Positions 25,478-34,225 of a stretch of 64,000 nucleotides of DNA are shown here, piece after piece. A model generated the notes under the pieces. It made no database searches and was not told the origin of the DNA. It saw only the letters and a list, made by a program, of their open reading frames with translations. Source of the stretch: JAOAIV01 sp038849555 (GTDB lineage: Archaea; Thermoproteota; Bathyarchaeia; Bathyarchaeales; Bathycorpusculaceae); contig JAWCMT010000002.1 in the NCBI GenBank assembly GCA_038849555.1, positions 1-64,000 on the forward strand, written 5' to 3'. The position numbers and the translations under genes are program-made. Positions within the stretch are counted from its first letter, which is position 1, and every line of letters begins with the position of its first letter.

Positions 25478-25487
25478 TATATAAAAG
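25478..25487. promoter_or_regulatory. Shared TATA region between ileS and the glycosyltransferase
   Basis: TATATAAAAG on the + strand lies about 26-35 nt from both likely starts, which are divergent. Confidence 0.4.
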
Positions 25488-25542
25488 CATTAGCGTCCTT
25501 TAGAGATAGACAATAGCAATTGTGAAAGGGAAAAGTGTTCGC

Positions 25543-26730
25543 ATGAGAAAGTTGCGCTTAGCCGTTTTTAACACGCAGCCGCCGCATCTCTATTTTGGCG
25601 GTGTAGAACGCCGCATAATGGAAACGGCTAAGCTGCTCCGCAATGAGGTGGAGATGACGGTTTACTGCGGCACGAAAGCAGGCTTCAAAACGCCTGCGCG
25701 CCTCGACGGCGCCACAATCATACCATGCCTCTCCACAGACACCGCGTATCCATTGGATAACTGGTTTTTCAACCGAACCATCTCGGCTGCAGCAGACACA
25801 ATTAAGGCGGATGTTTATGAGGCGCATGCGGTCAGCGGCTACGGCTTCTGGCGGGCGCTGAAAAAACGAAAAATAAAGAAGCCCATTATACAGACGGTTC
25901 ACGGCGTCCTAGCAGACGAGTACCTGAAGGCGCTTCAAAGTGGCACGCTGAAGCCTATGGCAATGCTTGCGAACTATTTTATGGGGCAACTCGCTCAGCT
26001 GGAGAAGACCGCAGCCCAAAACGCTACGCTTGTAGTAACCGTTAGCAGGTACTCCGCTGAAAAAATCACCCAATACTATAACGTGGACAGCGCAAAAATA
26101 AGAGTCGCATCCAACGGCGTCGACACTCAACGATTCAGGCCGATGGAAAACCGCGAGGAAATCCGGCGGCAAATTGGTGTAGCAGACAGGCCATGCGTGC
26201 TTTTCGTGGGTAGATTAATCCCTAGAAAAGGCCTTATCTTCCTAGTTGAAGCCGCTAAGCAAATAGTCAAGGAGTTCAAAGAGGCAGTTTTCCTAATTGT
26301 CGGCGACGGCCCCATGCGCAGCCAGCTTTTGGCTTATCTGAAGGAAAACAGCATGTTAGGCAATTTCCTTTTCCTTGGCGACGTAAATGAGCAGCAGCTG
26401 TCCGCGTTGTATAATTGCGCGGACGTGTTTGTTTTGCCGTCCATTCAAGAGGGCTTAGGCATAGTTCTGCTGGAGGCGCAAGCTACCGCGATACCAGTTG
26501 TCGCCTTCAATGTGGGCGGCGTCACCGAAGCAATGAGGGCTGGAGAAACGGGGTTGCTGGTTAAACCTGACAGCCGCGAGTTAGCTGGCGCTATTCTAAA
26601 GCTACTCTCAAATGCGCGTTTAAGAGCGAAAATGGGCGCGAAGGGTCGCGAGTTTGTTTCGGAGCACTTTTCTTGGCAAAGCTGCGCCCGAAAAATGCTG
26701 CAGGTTTACCATGAAGCCTTTAGCAGTTGA
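25543..26730 (+). CDS. GT4-family glycosyltransferase
   Basis: 395 aa from ATG 25543 (GTG 25522 in frame). The N-terminal nucleotide-binding half starts with FNTQPPHLYFGGVERRI, the C-terminal half holds VLFVGRLIPRKGLIFLVEA and the E-x7-E motif (VLPSIQEGLGIVLLEAQ). Members transfer a sugar from a nucleotide sugar, in polysaccharide, glycolipid or N-glycan synthesis. The substrate is unknown; the many N-glycosylated surface proteins here would need such enzymes. Its 3' end overlaps the stop of the next minus gene by 11 nt. Confidence 0.92.
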   Translation: MRKLRLAVFNTQPPHLYFGGVERRIMETAKLLRNEVEMTVYCGTKAGFKTPARLDGATIIPCLSTDTAYPLDNWFFNRTISAAADTIKADVYEAHAVSGYGFWRALKKRKIKKPIIQTVHGVLADEYLKALQSGTLKPMAMLANYFMGQLAQLEKTAAQNATLVVTVSRYSAEKITQYYNVDSAKIRVASNGVDTQRFRPMENREEIRRQIGVADRPCVLFVGRLIPRKGLIFLVEAAKQIVKEFKEAVFLIVGDGPMRSQLLAYLKENSMLGNFLFLGDVNEQQLSALYNCADVFVLPSIQEGLGIVLLEAQATAIPVVAFNVGGVTEAMRAGETGLLVKPDSRELAGAILKLLSNARLRAKMGAKGREFVSEHFSWQSCARKMLQVYHEAFSS

Positions 26731-27247
26731 CGCCCACAGCTTTCGCTAAGCGCTTAAGGTCGCTGTCGCTCATCCACTCAGTTTTCAAGTACTCGCAGAT
26801 GCGCTTGTCGCTGAGCCCCAGCCGGCGTGCCTCCTGCACCGTGTAACGGTAAGCCTCAACTTCCGTGGGCCTGTCCACATAGTTATAGCGGTTATCAAAG
26901 AGCTCCTTGCCCTCCAGCCATTGCTTAACGTGGCACAGTTCATGGATTATGTCCAAGTATATGTCAACCTTGTTGCCTGTGCTTAGGTAGCGTTTACTTA
27001 TTACGAGATGCCCTGTTTCAGCATCAACGTACATGTATCCGCCGAGCCATGTGAAGTCAACCTTAAGGTTACGGAGGACCTCATCGGTTTTTTCGCCAAA
27101 AAGTCTTCTCACCGCCTCTACTTTCTCGAAGCCGCGAAAATACTCTGTAAAGCAGCATGTTGAAACGTTTAGCTGCAAGGGCCTATTTAAGGGCAGTTTT
27201 CTAAAAAGCCGCGTTACTCTAAACACGAGGTATTCTATCCACTCCAC
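26720..27247 (-). CDS. HExxH-containing putative zinc metallopeptidase-like protein
   Basis: 175 aa. DIIHELCHVKQWLEGKELFD provides an HExxH motif (HELCH), with the remainder rich in conserved aromatic/basic residues. Family not recognised; SprT-like or other zincin folds are possible. It is the last gene of a three-gene minus operon (GNAT, unknown 454 aa, this gene), with a 14-nt gap. Catalysis is not shown by the sequence alone. Confidence 0.7.
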   Translation of the reverse strand: MEWIEYLVFRVTRLFRKLPLNRPLQLNVSTCCFTEYFRGFEKVEAVRRLFGEKTDEVLRNLKVDFTWLGGYMYVDAETGHLVISKRYLSTGNKVDIYLDIIHELCHVKQWLEGKELFDNRYNYVDRPTEVEAYRYTVQEARRLGLSDKRICEYLKTEWMSDSDLKRLAKAVGVNC

Positions 27248-27261
27248 GGTCGTCTGCCGTC

Positions 27262-28626
27262 CTACCTGAAGGCTGATAGGTATTCGAGTTTCATGCCTCT
27301 CCGCGCTAACTCCGCGGGGTTCTCTATGCAGCCGATGCTGGCGTCAATATTGCCGTGCACGGGATGGCGCCACATACTTTCGGGCTTAAGATTAAATTGC
27401 AAGGGCACATCCGTTTTCACGCCATACCGCTCAGCCAAATCTTTGAGCAGCTTCCCGTCGCGGATGCTATGGCGGATGGCTGTGTAACTCTGAAGGAGTT
27501 TAGGCGCAGCAAAGGCGCCGATGCCATGCCACAGAGCAGCGTTTTCAGGCGATGCCAACGAGTAAAGGAAGAACTGAGGCGAAGACGGCGTCTCCGAGAA
27601 GCTATAATCAATAAGCTTGTCGCCTTTTATTGCGAATTGGTCATCAGCTTTCGCGATGCTAATGTCCTTTGAGTCTATCTCGTTCGGGTAAAGCTGCGTG
27701 GTTTGATATGTAACGCTGACACTTTCCAGCGTGGTGCCTTCAAAGTGAATTTTGCCCCGTGCGGCACGCTTGGAGCCATAGCCCTTCTTGGAGTGCGGCA
27801 CAGTCAGCAACGTCGTCCGGCTTGTCATGCTTCTTCCCATGCAGCTGTACGCTTGGCTTACCGACTCGTAATCTCTGTGCACACCGCTGATTATGTGATG
27901 CAGCAAACCGTTTTTGGCTTCTGCTTGTAGCGTCGTCAAGGGCATGCGCAGCGCATAAAGCGACAGATCCATCCCCCAGATTTTGGAGAGTTCTTCCATC
28001 TGCGCGTATTTCACGGAGTCCACGAAGTCCATGTAGGAGCCGCGGCAGCAGTCAAGTTGGCGGCTGATGAGTTCAACCTCTTGTTTTGATATTAATTTGC
28101 CTTCATACTTGCGCACGAACTCCTGGTCGATTTTGAGATGGTCTGTTTTGATGTATGCCACGGGAAACGCGCTTTGCCCGCTCGCTACAATGGATTCCCG
28201 CAGCGGATTCATGGAGTAGCGGTCAGCTTCTATCTCGTCGGTGTTAAGCAGAAAAGCCATTATTGGGCCTTCAGACGGCTTTTTTAGGGCTTCGCAGATT
28301 TCGGCAATGTCGGCAGCGTCAGGCGTGTGCAAGCCACTGTTGATGAAGTGGTTTCCGCATGTTTCCAGCATACGGGCGCCTATGATGCCTTGAACTTCCT
28401 CCAGAGTTAACTGCGGATTCGAGTACTCAACTGAACCGCGCAGGAAAAAGTAGCGGTCGTCAAACGATGCGCTTACTTTCTGGCCGTTTCGGAACTTGAA
28501 CAGGGAAACAGCTTTTCCAGACTTTTCCTTTCTTAAGCTGCTGAGCTTCTCGACGAGTATTGTTAAGCATGGCCAGCAGGTTTTAAGGAAATCCTCTGTG
28601 AGAAGGCGGCATAAATCATTATTCAT
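27262..28626 (-). CDS. Uncharacterised protein (454 aa) of a three-gene operon
   Basis: I do not recognise this family. Hydrophilic, no signal peptide, no membrane helix; Cys near residues 195-196 (LDCCRG) and several conserved-looking clusters (GLHTPDAADIAEICEALKK, HPVHGNIDASIGCIENP). The start is the ATG at 28626, 6 nt after the upstream GNAT stop. The operon partners, an acetyltransferase and an HExxH protein, suggest modification or turnover of a shared target, but no domain shows what it does. Confidence 0.75.
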   Translation of the reverse strand: MNNDLCRLLTEDFLKTCWPCLTILVEKLSSLRKEKSGKAVSLFKFRNGQKVSASFDDRYFFLRGSVEYSNPQLTLEEVQGIIGARMLETCGNHFINSGLHTPDAADIAEICEALKKPSEGPIMAFLLNTDEIEADRYSMNPLRESIVASGQSAFPVAYIKTDHLKIDQEFVRKYEGKLISKQEVELISRQLDCCRGSYMDFVDSVKYAQMEELSKIWGMDLSLYALRMPLTTLQAEAKNGLLHHIISGVHRDYESVSQAYSCMGRSMTSRTTLLTVPHSKKGYGSKRAARGKIHFEGTTLESVSVTYQTTQLYPNEIDSKDISIAKADDQFAIKGDKLIDYSFSETPSSPQFFLYSLASPENAALWHGIGAFAAPKLLQSYTAIRHSIRDGKLLKDLAERYGVKTDVPLQFNLKPESMWRHPVHGNIDASIGCIENPAELARRGMKLEYLSAFR

Positions 28627-28632
28627 TAGGCA

Positions 28633-29475
28633 TTATCCTCGCTCTAAAGATTCTGCGATATATATGCAGTTTTTAGCTACAGCATGACCTAAAAACATTC
28701 TCACTACACAAAACTTTTCTCTGAAACCCGCCGCATGCAGCAACCCAAGCAGCTTCGCCTCTTTTTTGGGTAGGCAAACGGAAACGCTAAGCCCGCTTAG
28801 GCTGTTTAAAATGGTTTTCAGAAGCTTCTCCGCAGCTTCCTCATGGCTCGCAGGACATATGAGCGGCCCCACCTCAGCGTCTGCGCCATAAACTTTCGCA
28901 GCAACGTAACCCGAAATTCCATTGCTCTGAGGCACGATGTAGCATAAATTTTCCGCTTTGCGAAATATCGCTTCCAGCAGCTTCTGCCTGTTAGCGCCGA
29001 GACATCTGCGGTCAAACTCTATTATCTTTTGAATATCCGAGTTCTTTGCCTGGCGCACTGTAGCATCTTCGGCTGGAAAAGACACGGCTTTCCCCTGCAA
29101 AACAAGGAATTCAATGTCAGGTTTAAAACCGAAGCTTGAGTAAAAGCTTGTGAGATGCGGGTAAGCGTAAAGTCCAATGGTTTCTACCTGCTTGCTTCGC
29201 AAGTAGTCCATTGCCTGTTTTAGCAGAAGGCTGCCAGCGCCCTCTTTACGGTAAGCCTCTTTAACTATTAGGTTTCCTATCCATCCGAGGCTGCCGAAGC
29301 TGATGGTGGTGCATATGCCCAGTCGCTCGGCGCCGCTGAATAGAATGAAGCAGCCTTCAGGCTCAAGCTTCATAATGAACTCAAAATCTTCTGCGGTCAT
29401 GTTCCAATTCATTGTGTTGGCAAGGTGAACGGCAAAAGAGAAATCGTCTGTGCTCATTTTTTCTACGTGCATCAT
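28633..29475 (-). CDS. GNAT acetyltransferase, two-domain form (280 aa)
   Basis: The first GNAT domain has the acetyl-CoA loop KEAYRKEGAGSLLLKQA (about residues 71-88) and a C-terminal GFKPDIEF motif. A second, shorter domain lies at about 140-280 (EFDRRCLGANRQKLLEAIF). This matches the two-domain acetyltransferase layout seen in YitH-like proteins. The substrate is unknown. It heads a tight operon with the unknown 454-aa and HExxH genes. Confidence 0.85.
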   Translation of the reverse strand: MMHVEKMSTDDFSFAVHLANTMNWNMTAEDFEFIMKLEPEGCFILFSGAERLGICTTISFGSLGWIGNLIVKEAYRKEGAGSLLLKQAMDYLRSKQVETIGLYAYPHLTSFYSSFGFKPDIEFLVLQGKAVSFPAEDATVRQAKNSDIQKIIEFDRRCLGANRQKLLEAIFRKAENLCYIVPQSNGISGYVAAKVYGADAEVGPLICPASHEEAAEKLLKTILNSLSGLSVSVCLPKKEAKLLGLLHAAGFREKFCVVRMFLGHAVAKNCIYIAESLERG

Positions 29476-29630
29476 ACAGGGTAATCTTTCGCGCTCTGAA
29501 ACATAAGTCTATAGCCCAATGTTTTCAAGGAGGCTTTGGATTTTTCTGCGAAGCTTGGCGCGACGGCGGAAGCAGAATAGCCCAAGCAAAGGTCGCCCCT
29601 ATTTTTCCGATTTTTCAGAATTTTAAGAAA

Positions 29631-29640
29631 ATTATAAATA
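29631..29640 (+). promoter_or_regulatory. TATA box of the regulator-arsM operon
   Basis: ATTATAAATA lies about 43 nt upstream of the TTG at 29678, with GAGGA at 29666-29670 as Shine-Dalgarno. Confidence 0.5.
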
Positions 29641-29677
29641 TTCCAAATCACTTCCTTCCCTACTTGAGGAAAGCAGA

Positions 29678-29929
29678 TTGTCCAGCGAAAAATGCTGCAA
29701 AATCGAAGCAGTAGTCACAGTAGACGCTAAAGGACAGATAATTCTGCCAAAGGATTTAAGGGAAAAAGCAAAGCTCGCGCCAAACGATAAACTTGCGGTT
29801 ATAGGCTGCGAGTGCGGCGGCGAAGTCTGCTGCTTCGTCATCGTTAAAGCCGAAGCACTTGGAAGCCAAGTGAAAAAAGCGCTTGGGCCAATTCTGCAAG
29901 AAGCCTTCCAAGGAGGAGAAGGAAAATGA
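29678..29929 (+). CDS. SpoVT/AbrB-type swapped-hairpin regulator, HgcAB-associated-like
   Basis: 83 aa from TTG 29678. The AbrB fold motif VTVDAKGQIILPKDLREKA is clear, flanked by Cys pairs (EKCCKIEAV at the N-terminus, CECGGEVCC near residue 45) that could bind a metal or metalloid. This Cys-containing AbrB type is one I recall as HgcAB-associated or beside arsM in archaea and clostridia; that recognition is from memory. Its stop overlaps the ATG of arsM by 4 nt (ATGA), so translation is coupled and it may regulate arsM or chaperone its substrate. Confidence 0.8.
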   Translation: MSSEKCCKIEAVVTVDAKGQIILPKDLREKAKLAPNDKLAVIGCECGGEVCCFVIVKAEALGSQVKKALGPILQEAFQGGEGK

Positions 29930-30735
29930 AGGAAGAGAAAGTAAAGCGAATGGTGCGTAAAGCCTACGGAGAAATAGCTAAGGCGGAAAAATGCGGTTGC
30001 AACTGCAGCTGCGACTCAAGCGTTAGCGAGAATATAGGTTATAGCACAGAAGAATTAAGCGGTGTACCCGAAGGCGCAGACTTGAACTTGGGCTGCGGAA
30101 ACCCTGTGGCCTTGGCAACGCTAAGAGAGGGCGAAACCGTGGTTGACCTCGGCTCAGGCGCAGGATTAGACTGCTTCTTGGCAGCAAAGAAAGTAGGCGA
30201 AAATGGACACGTGATAGGCGTTGACATGACACCTGAAATGCTTGACAAAGCACGGGAAAACTGCAGACGCGGCGGCTACAAGAACGTGGAATTCCGCCTA
30301 GGCGAAATAGAGAACTTACCCGTTGCCGACAACACCGCGGACGTAGTGATCAGCAACTGCGTGATTAATCTCTCTCCTAACAAGCAGCGAGTTTTCAACG
30401 AAGCCTTCCGCGTGCTTAAACCAGGCGGACGCATGATAATCTCCGACATGGTTCTGCTGAACGAACTGCCTGAAGCGCTGAAGGAGAACGTGCAGGCCTA
30501 CATCGGTTGCGTTTCAGGTGCAGAAATGAAAACTGCATATCTCCAGCTAATAGAAAATGCAGGCTTTCAACAAGTTGAGGTCATTAAAGAAGTACATTTG
30601 CCCCTTGAACTCGTGCTTAGCGACGCTACTGCAAAAGCTCTGGCAGAAAAACTAAATGCGTCCGATTATAGCGCTAGGCAGCTTGCCGCTTCTGTAGCAA
30701 GTGTAACAATTTCAGCGATAAAACCAGAAAAATAA
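29926..30735 (+). CDS. arsM: Arsenite S-adenosylmethionine methyltransferase
   Basis: 269-aa SAM methyltransferase. Motif I is VVDLGSGAGLDCFLAAKK (about residues 73-90). The ArsM-type cysteines are present: an N-terminal CGCNCSC (about 23-29), Cys in VISNCVINLSPN, and YIGCVSGAEM. These cysteines bind As(III), which is methylated to volatile or less toxic forms. A leading helix with a basic stretch precedes the SAM core. It is translationally coupled to the AbrB-type gene. No ArsR site is visible here, so regulation may rest with that AbrB protein. Confidence 0.93.
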   Translation: MKEEKVKRMVRKAYGEIAKAEKCGCNCSCDSSVSENIGYSTEELSGVPEGADLNLGCGNPVALATLREGETVVDLGSGAGLDCFLAAKKVGENGHVIGVDMTPEMLDKARENCRRGGYKNVEFRLGEIENLPVADNTADVVISNCVINLSPNKQRVFNEAFRVLKPGGRMIISDMVLLNELPEALKENVQAYIGCVSGAEMKTAYLQLIENAGFQQVEVIKEVHLPLELVLSDATAKALAEKLNASDYSARQLAASVASVTISAIKPEK

Positions 30736-30771
30736 AGCAGCCTTCCTTTTTTGCAGAATCAAGCGCAGAAG

Positions 30772-30853
30772 TGGGGAACCCTGCCCCATCAAGGAGAAAG
30801 GAGAAGGGAGAGGGAGAATTTTAGAAGGTGGAGCTTTGGGGCAGGATTCTCCA
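30772..30853. other. Long inverted repeat/hairpin downstream of arsM
   Basis: The 17-nt arms TGGGGAACCCTGCCCCA (30772-30788) and TGGGGCAGGATTCTCCA (30837-30853) pair at 16 of 17 positions, counting one G-U, around a 48-nt purine-rich loop. Could be a transcript-end or regulatory structure. Confidence 0.5.
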
Positions 30854-30880
30854 ACTCTCGGCTTCTCATTTATCATGAAG

Positions 30881-30890
30881 TATATAAAAG
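30881..30890 (+). promoter_or_regulatory. TATA box for the PurF-like gene
   Basis: TATATAAAAG lies about 135 nt before the CDS, which leaves a long leader of about 105 nt. Confidence 0.4.
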
Positions 30891-30991
30891 TTATATGAAT
30901 TCAGAATCCATTTTATCATAAAAAATGAATAGAACTATTCATGGAAGCGGCACGACTTATTTGTAGGAGAAACCTTTTTTAGGAGATAACC

Positions 30992-31051
30992 ATGAGCAAG
31001 CAGCATGGAAGCATAGCGTATGTTGGGCGGACTGTTTGGCGTAGCCTCTAA
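30992..31051 (+). other. Possible 19-codon leader ORF
   Basis: ATG 30992 has a good Shine-Dalgarno (AGGAGATAACC) and reads 19 codons before a stop, overlapping out of frame with the start of the PurF-like gene. May be a leader peptide or the true entry point for ribosomes; not certain. Confidence 0.25.
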
Positions 31052-32543
31052 AGATGATTGCGCGAAAGAACTGTTTTTCGGAACAGACTATAACACTCAT
31101 CTTGGCACGGAGGTTGGCGGCTTAGCTCTACTTGACGGCGACATAACAATATTTTCCCATGACATCAGTAACAGCCAATTCAAATCAAAGTTTGGCAAGC
31201 ACTACGGAAAGCTGAAAGGCAACGTCGGCATAGGCGTTATCAGCGACACAAAAGAGGAGCAGCCAATCAAATTTGAAGCAAAAATTGGGAACTTTGCGCT
31301 CCGCACAATCGGTTTAATAAAAAACTCAAAAGAACTCTACACAGAACTGGTTAACCAAGGCGCCACATTTAAGAAATCAAGACAAAAAGCTGGCGCGACA
31401 ATTCTCAACCAGACAGAAATTGTTGGCGAACTCATATGCCTAGGCAACAGCATCCCAGACGGCATAGCGAAAATGTACGAGAAAATTGAGGGGTCAATTT
31501 CTCTGCTTCTGCTTTCAGAGAACGAGCGCGCAATATACGCGGCGGGAGACACCTTTCCCTTGGTGGTCGGCTCGAAGGAGCAAAGCTGGGCAGTTGCCTC
31601 CGAAACCACGGGTTTCCCGAACTTGGGATATGAAGCCTTCAAGTTTCTCGACTACCGCGAAATAGTTTCACTTGACGAAAACGGCTTAAAAACTCGAGTG
31701 CCAACCCACGGCAAAAAGCGGTTTTGCCCGTTTCTCCACGTGTACTCAGGCTTTCCCGCTTCGGATTTTTACGGCATAAACTCCGAAATCGTCAGAGAAC
31801 GATGCGGCGGATTCTTAGCCGAAAACGACGACGTAAAAGCCGACTTGATCCTAGGCATTGCCGACTCCGGGCTTCCGCACTCGGTTGGCTATGTCAAAAG
31901 AAAAATTGAGATAGCCAAAGAAAAAATCCAAGAGTACCTCTCGGACTTTAAACAAGGCAGAATTACATCGGAAGAGCTTGAAAAAAGAATAAACGCCATT
32001 CTAGAGTTGGTTGCGCCACTCAGAAGGCCGCTGATAAAATACACGCCCGGATGGGGCAGAAGCTACATTCCGCCTGCTCAGCGTAAGCGAGAGCTTATCG
32101 CGAAATATAAGCAGGTGCCTAATCCGCAGATGATAAGGGGCAAAAGCATAATTCTAGTAGACGACTCGATAAGGCGAGGTACGCAGTTGCAAAACTTGCT
32201 GCGAGACAAGCTTTTGCCCTTCAAACCCAGAGAGATACATGGAAGAATAGCGTCTCCGCCGCAGCTTCACCCATGCATATTTGACTTAACAACTAAAAAT
32301 AGAGACTTAGCTACGCATAAAACTCTAAGCAGCATGGAACAGGGTAGCGATTTGGCAGAGTATATTGACCCAACAAGCGAGAAATACAAGAACATGGTGG
32401 AGGAAATAAGAAAGCGCATAGGCTTTACAACACTGCGTTTTCTAACCTTAGAAGAGATGATTCGGGCGGTAATTGAAGCGCCGAACAACCAGAACTTGAG
32501 AAGAGAAGACTTGTGCACGTACTGCTGGACAGGGCACTTTTGA
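31020..32543 (+). CDS. PurF-like protein without the glutaminase cysteine
   Basis: 507 aa. The N-terminal Ntn-amidotransferase domain begins MLGGLFGVASKDDCA, where canonical PurF has CGxFG right after Met; the nucleophile Cys is replaced by Gly. A TTG at 31023 would give MGGLFG, a form I recall from a PurF-like clade. The C-terminal PRPP-binding motif is clear: IILVDDSIRRGTQ (about residues 377-390), and GRSYIPPAQ and IADSG are typical of the PRTase. An insertion of about 45 residues (KIEIAKEKIQEYLSDFKQG) looks coiled. It probably binds PRPP and takes ammonia or another donor, or has another role. RNase HII follows. Confidence 0.85.
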   Translation: MLGGLFGVASKDDCAKELFFGTDYNTHLGTEVGGLALLDGDITIFSHDISNSQFKSKFGKHYGKLKGNVGIGVISDTKEEQPIKFEAKIGNFALRTIGLIKNSKELYTELVNQGATFKKSRQKAGATILNQTEIVGELICLGNSIPDGIAKMYEKIEGSISLLLLSENERAIYAAGDTFPLVVGSKEQSWAVASETTGFPNLGYEAFKFLDYREIVSLDENGLKTRVPTHGKKRFCPFLHVYSGFPASDFYGINSEIVRERCGGFLAENDDVKADLILGIADSGLPHSVGYVKRKIEIAKEKIQEYLSDFKQGRITSEELEKRINAILELVAPLRRPLIKYTPGWGRSYIPPAQRKRELIAKYKQVPNPQMIRGKSIILVDDSIRRGTQLQNLLRDKLLPFKPREIHGRIASPPQLHPCIFDLTTKNRDLATHKTLSSMEQGSDLAEYIDPTSEKYKNMVEEIRKRIGFTTLRFLTLEEMIRAVIEAPNNQNLRREDLCTYCWTGHF

Positions 32544-32621
32544 TTAAATCAGCATGAACGATTAAAGTCTTATAACCAAAAAAGACAATTAGCCCTTCAT
32601 GCAAGCAAGGCGAGTTCGCTT

Positions 32622-33284
32622 ATGTTGGTTGCAGGCGTTGACGAAGCAGGCCGCGGCTGCGTCATCGGCCCCTTAGTAATAGCGGGAGTCATAATAAAAG
32701 AAGAACAGCTGCCACTTCTAACCCAGTTAGGCGTAAAAGACTCAAAACTTCTTTCTCCGAGAAAACGCGAAAAACTAGCCGCCGAAATCACGCGCATTGC
32801 AGAGAAATGCCTAACCGTCAAGTTATCGCCAAAGGAAATTGACCGCGCTGTGGAATGCAAGAGAAAGCTGCATAAGCTGAACAGACTAGAAGCGCAAACC
32901 ATGGCACAAATAGTAAACGCCCTGAACCCAGATATCGTTTACGTAGACGCCGCGGACGTTAGTGAAGAACGATTTGGGCAGCATATCCACGAAGGCTTAA
33001 CCGTCAAAGCCACAGTAATCGCGAAACACAAGGCCGACAGGATTTATCCCGTTGTTTCCGCCGCTTCTATCATAGCCAAAGTAGAGCGCGACAGAGAAAT
33101 TGCGGCGTTAAAAGCAGAGTACGGCGACTTTGGCAGCGGATACTTAACAGATAATAAAACACTGGAATTTCTAAAGCAATGGATAAGGGCACATGGCGAA
33201 CACGCGGACTGCGTTAGGAAATCTTGGAAGCCCGCAAAACAGGTCAAAAGCGAAAATAGCCCCGTGCAGCAGAAACTCGCCTAA
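32622..33284 (+). CDS. rnhB: Ribonuclease HII
   Basis: 220-aa archaeal RNase HII that removes RNA from DNA-RNA hybrids. The catalytic DEAGRG motif (LVAGVDEAGRGCVIGPLV, residues 2-19) and further acidic sites (DAADVSEERFG) are present. It is usual in archaea, where RNase HII is the main ribonucleotide-excision enzyme. Its stop overlaps the stop of the next minus-strand gene by 4 nt. Confidence 0.95.
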   Translation: MLVAGVDEAGRGCVIGPLVIAGVIIKEEQLPLLTQLGVKDSKLLSPRKREKLAAEITRIAEKCLTVKLSPKEIDRAVECKRKLHKLNRLEAQTMAQIVNALNPDIVYVDAADVSEERFGQHIHEGLTVKATVIAKHKADRIYPVVSAASIIAKVERDREIAALKAEYGDFGSGYLTDNKTLEFLKQWIRAHGEHADCVRKSWKPAKQVKSENSPVQQKLA

Positions 33285-34225
33285 ACGCTGGCAATTAGAT
33301 CCTCAGGTGTGCGTATCTCAGCTAACTCGTCCATATGAACACAGAACACATCCTTACCGGAGTATTTTCGTTTTTCCGTGATTAGCACGGGATACGCGCA
33401 TACCACACGGCAGATACTTAGAAACTCTTCTATCCTGCTGTCCACATTCTCTTCGCCGTTAACCGCTACACTGCCAACTATCGCATATTTCTCCCTTGGA
33501 ACATTCATGATAAAATCAAAGGGTGCCTTGTCAACAGGAAAGATATCGCAGAAAGTGAATTTACTGAAGATTTTTTGAAGAACCACATTGCCAGCAGCGT
33601 CATGCACCATTTTTCTGAAACGGCATCGACGATGCTTCCTTGCACTTCCAAAAATATTTATGGGCTTTGCCACAGGAACCCCAAGAGTTTTAGCCAGTTT
33701 ATACGCTGATGTCACTGACGCCTTGGCCATGCCTTTTTCATAGCCATAAAGGGTTCTGCGGGAGACGCCTATCATCGCTGCAAGCTTGCCGATGGACAAG
33801 CCTAGCTCCTTCCGCTTCTTTTCGATGAGCGCGCCGTCAACCTCAACAGTATACCCGCCTGGTCCCGCATAGACCAGCGGATTCGCAGTCTGAAGAACGA
33901 TGCTCTTCAGGGTTTTTGCGGTTATCACGAAAATCGAGTTTCGCGAGTACACAGTGTCGTCTTCTAAGGGTTTGCCATGCGCCTGCTGGCTAATTATCAA
34001 GGAAACGGCGGAAAGGCGATCAGCTATTACTTTAAGCTCTTGAGCGTCTTGAATGGAAAAGGTGTCAGCGTCAAAATTGATCTTTATCAGAAGAGTTTTA
34101 TCGTTTTTTCTTGCCGCAAGATCGAAGCAGCTTGGGCGTGAACAGCATAATTGGGAAACCTGAAAGCCGGCTTCTTTCAGTTCGACGCCGACGTTGACTG
34201 CATCGGCAGTTTCCCGATGGTTCAT
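33281..34225 (-). CDS. Archaeal HTH-type transcriptional regulator (MF_00584-like)
   Basis: About 314 aa from ATG 34225 (a longer frame to 34324 has no support and the family starts near this Met). An N-terminal domain resembles a restriction/nuclease-like fold (SCFDLAARKNDKTLLIKINFD) followed by a helix-turn-helix (LGLSIGKLAAMIGVSRRTLY), then a C-terminal domain. This arrangement matches the archaeal UPF-type HTH regulators. Target genes are unknown. Confidence 0.85.
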   Translation of the reverse strand: MNHRETADAVNVGVELKEAGFQVSQLCCSRPSCFDLAARKNDKTLLIKINFDADTFSIQDAQELKVIADRLSAVSLIISQQAHGKPLEDDTVYSRNSIFVITAKTLKSIVLQTANPLVYAGPGGYTVEVDGALIEKKRKELGLSIGKLAAMIGVSRRTLYGYEKGMAKASVTSAYKLAKTLGVPVAKPINIFGSARKHRRCRFRKMVHDAAGNVVLQKIFSKFTFCDIFPVDKAPFDFIMNVPREKYAIVGSVAVNGEENVDSRIEEFLSICRVVCAYPVLITEKRKYSGKDVFCVHMDELAEIRTPEDLIASV

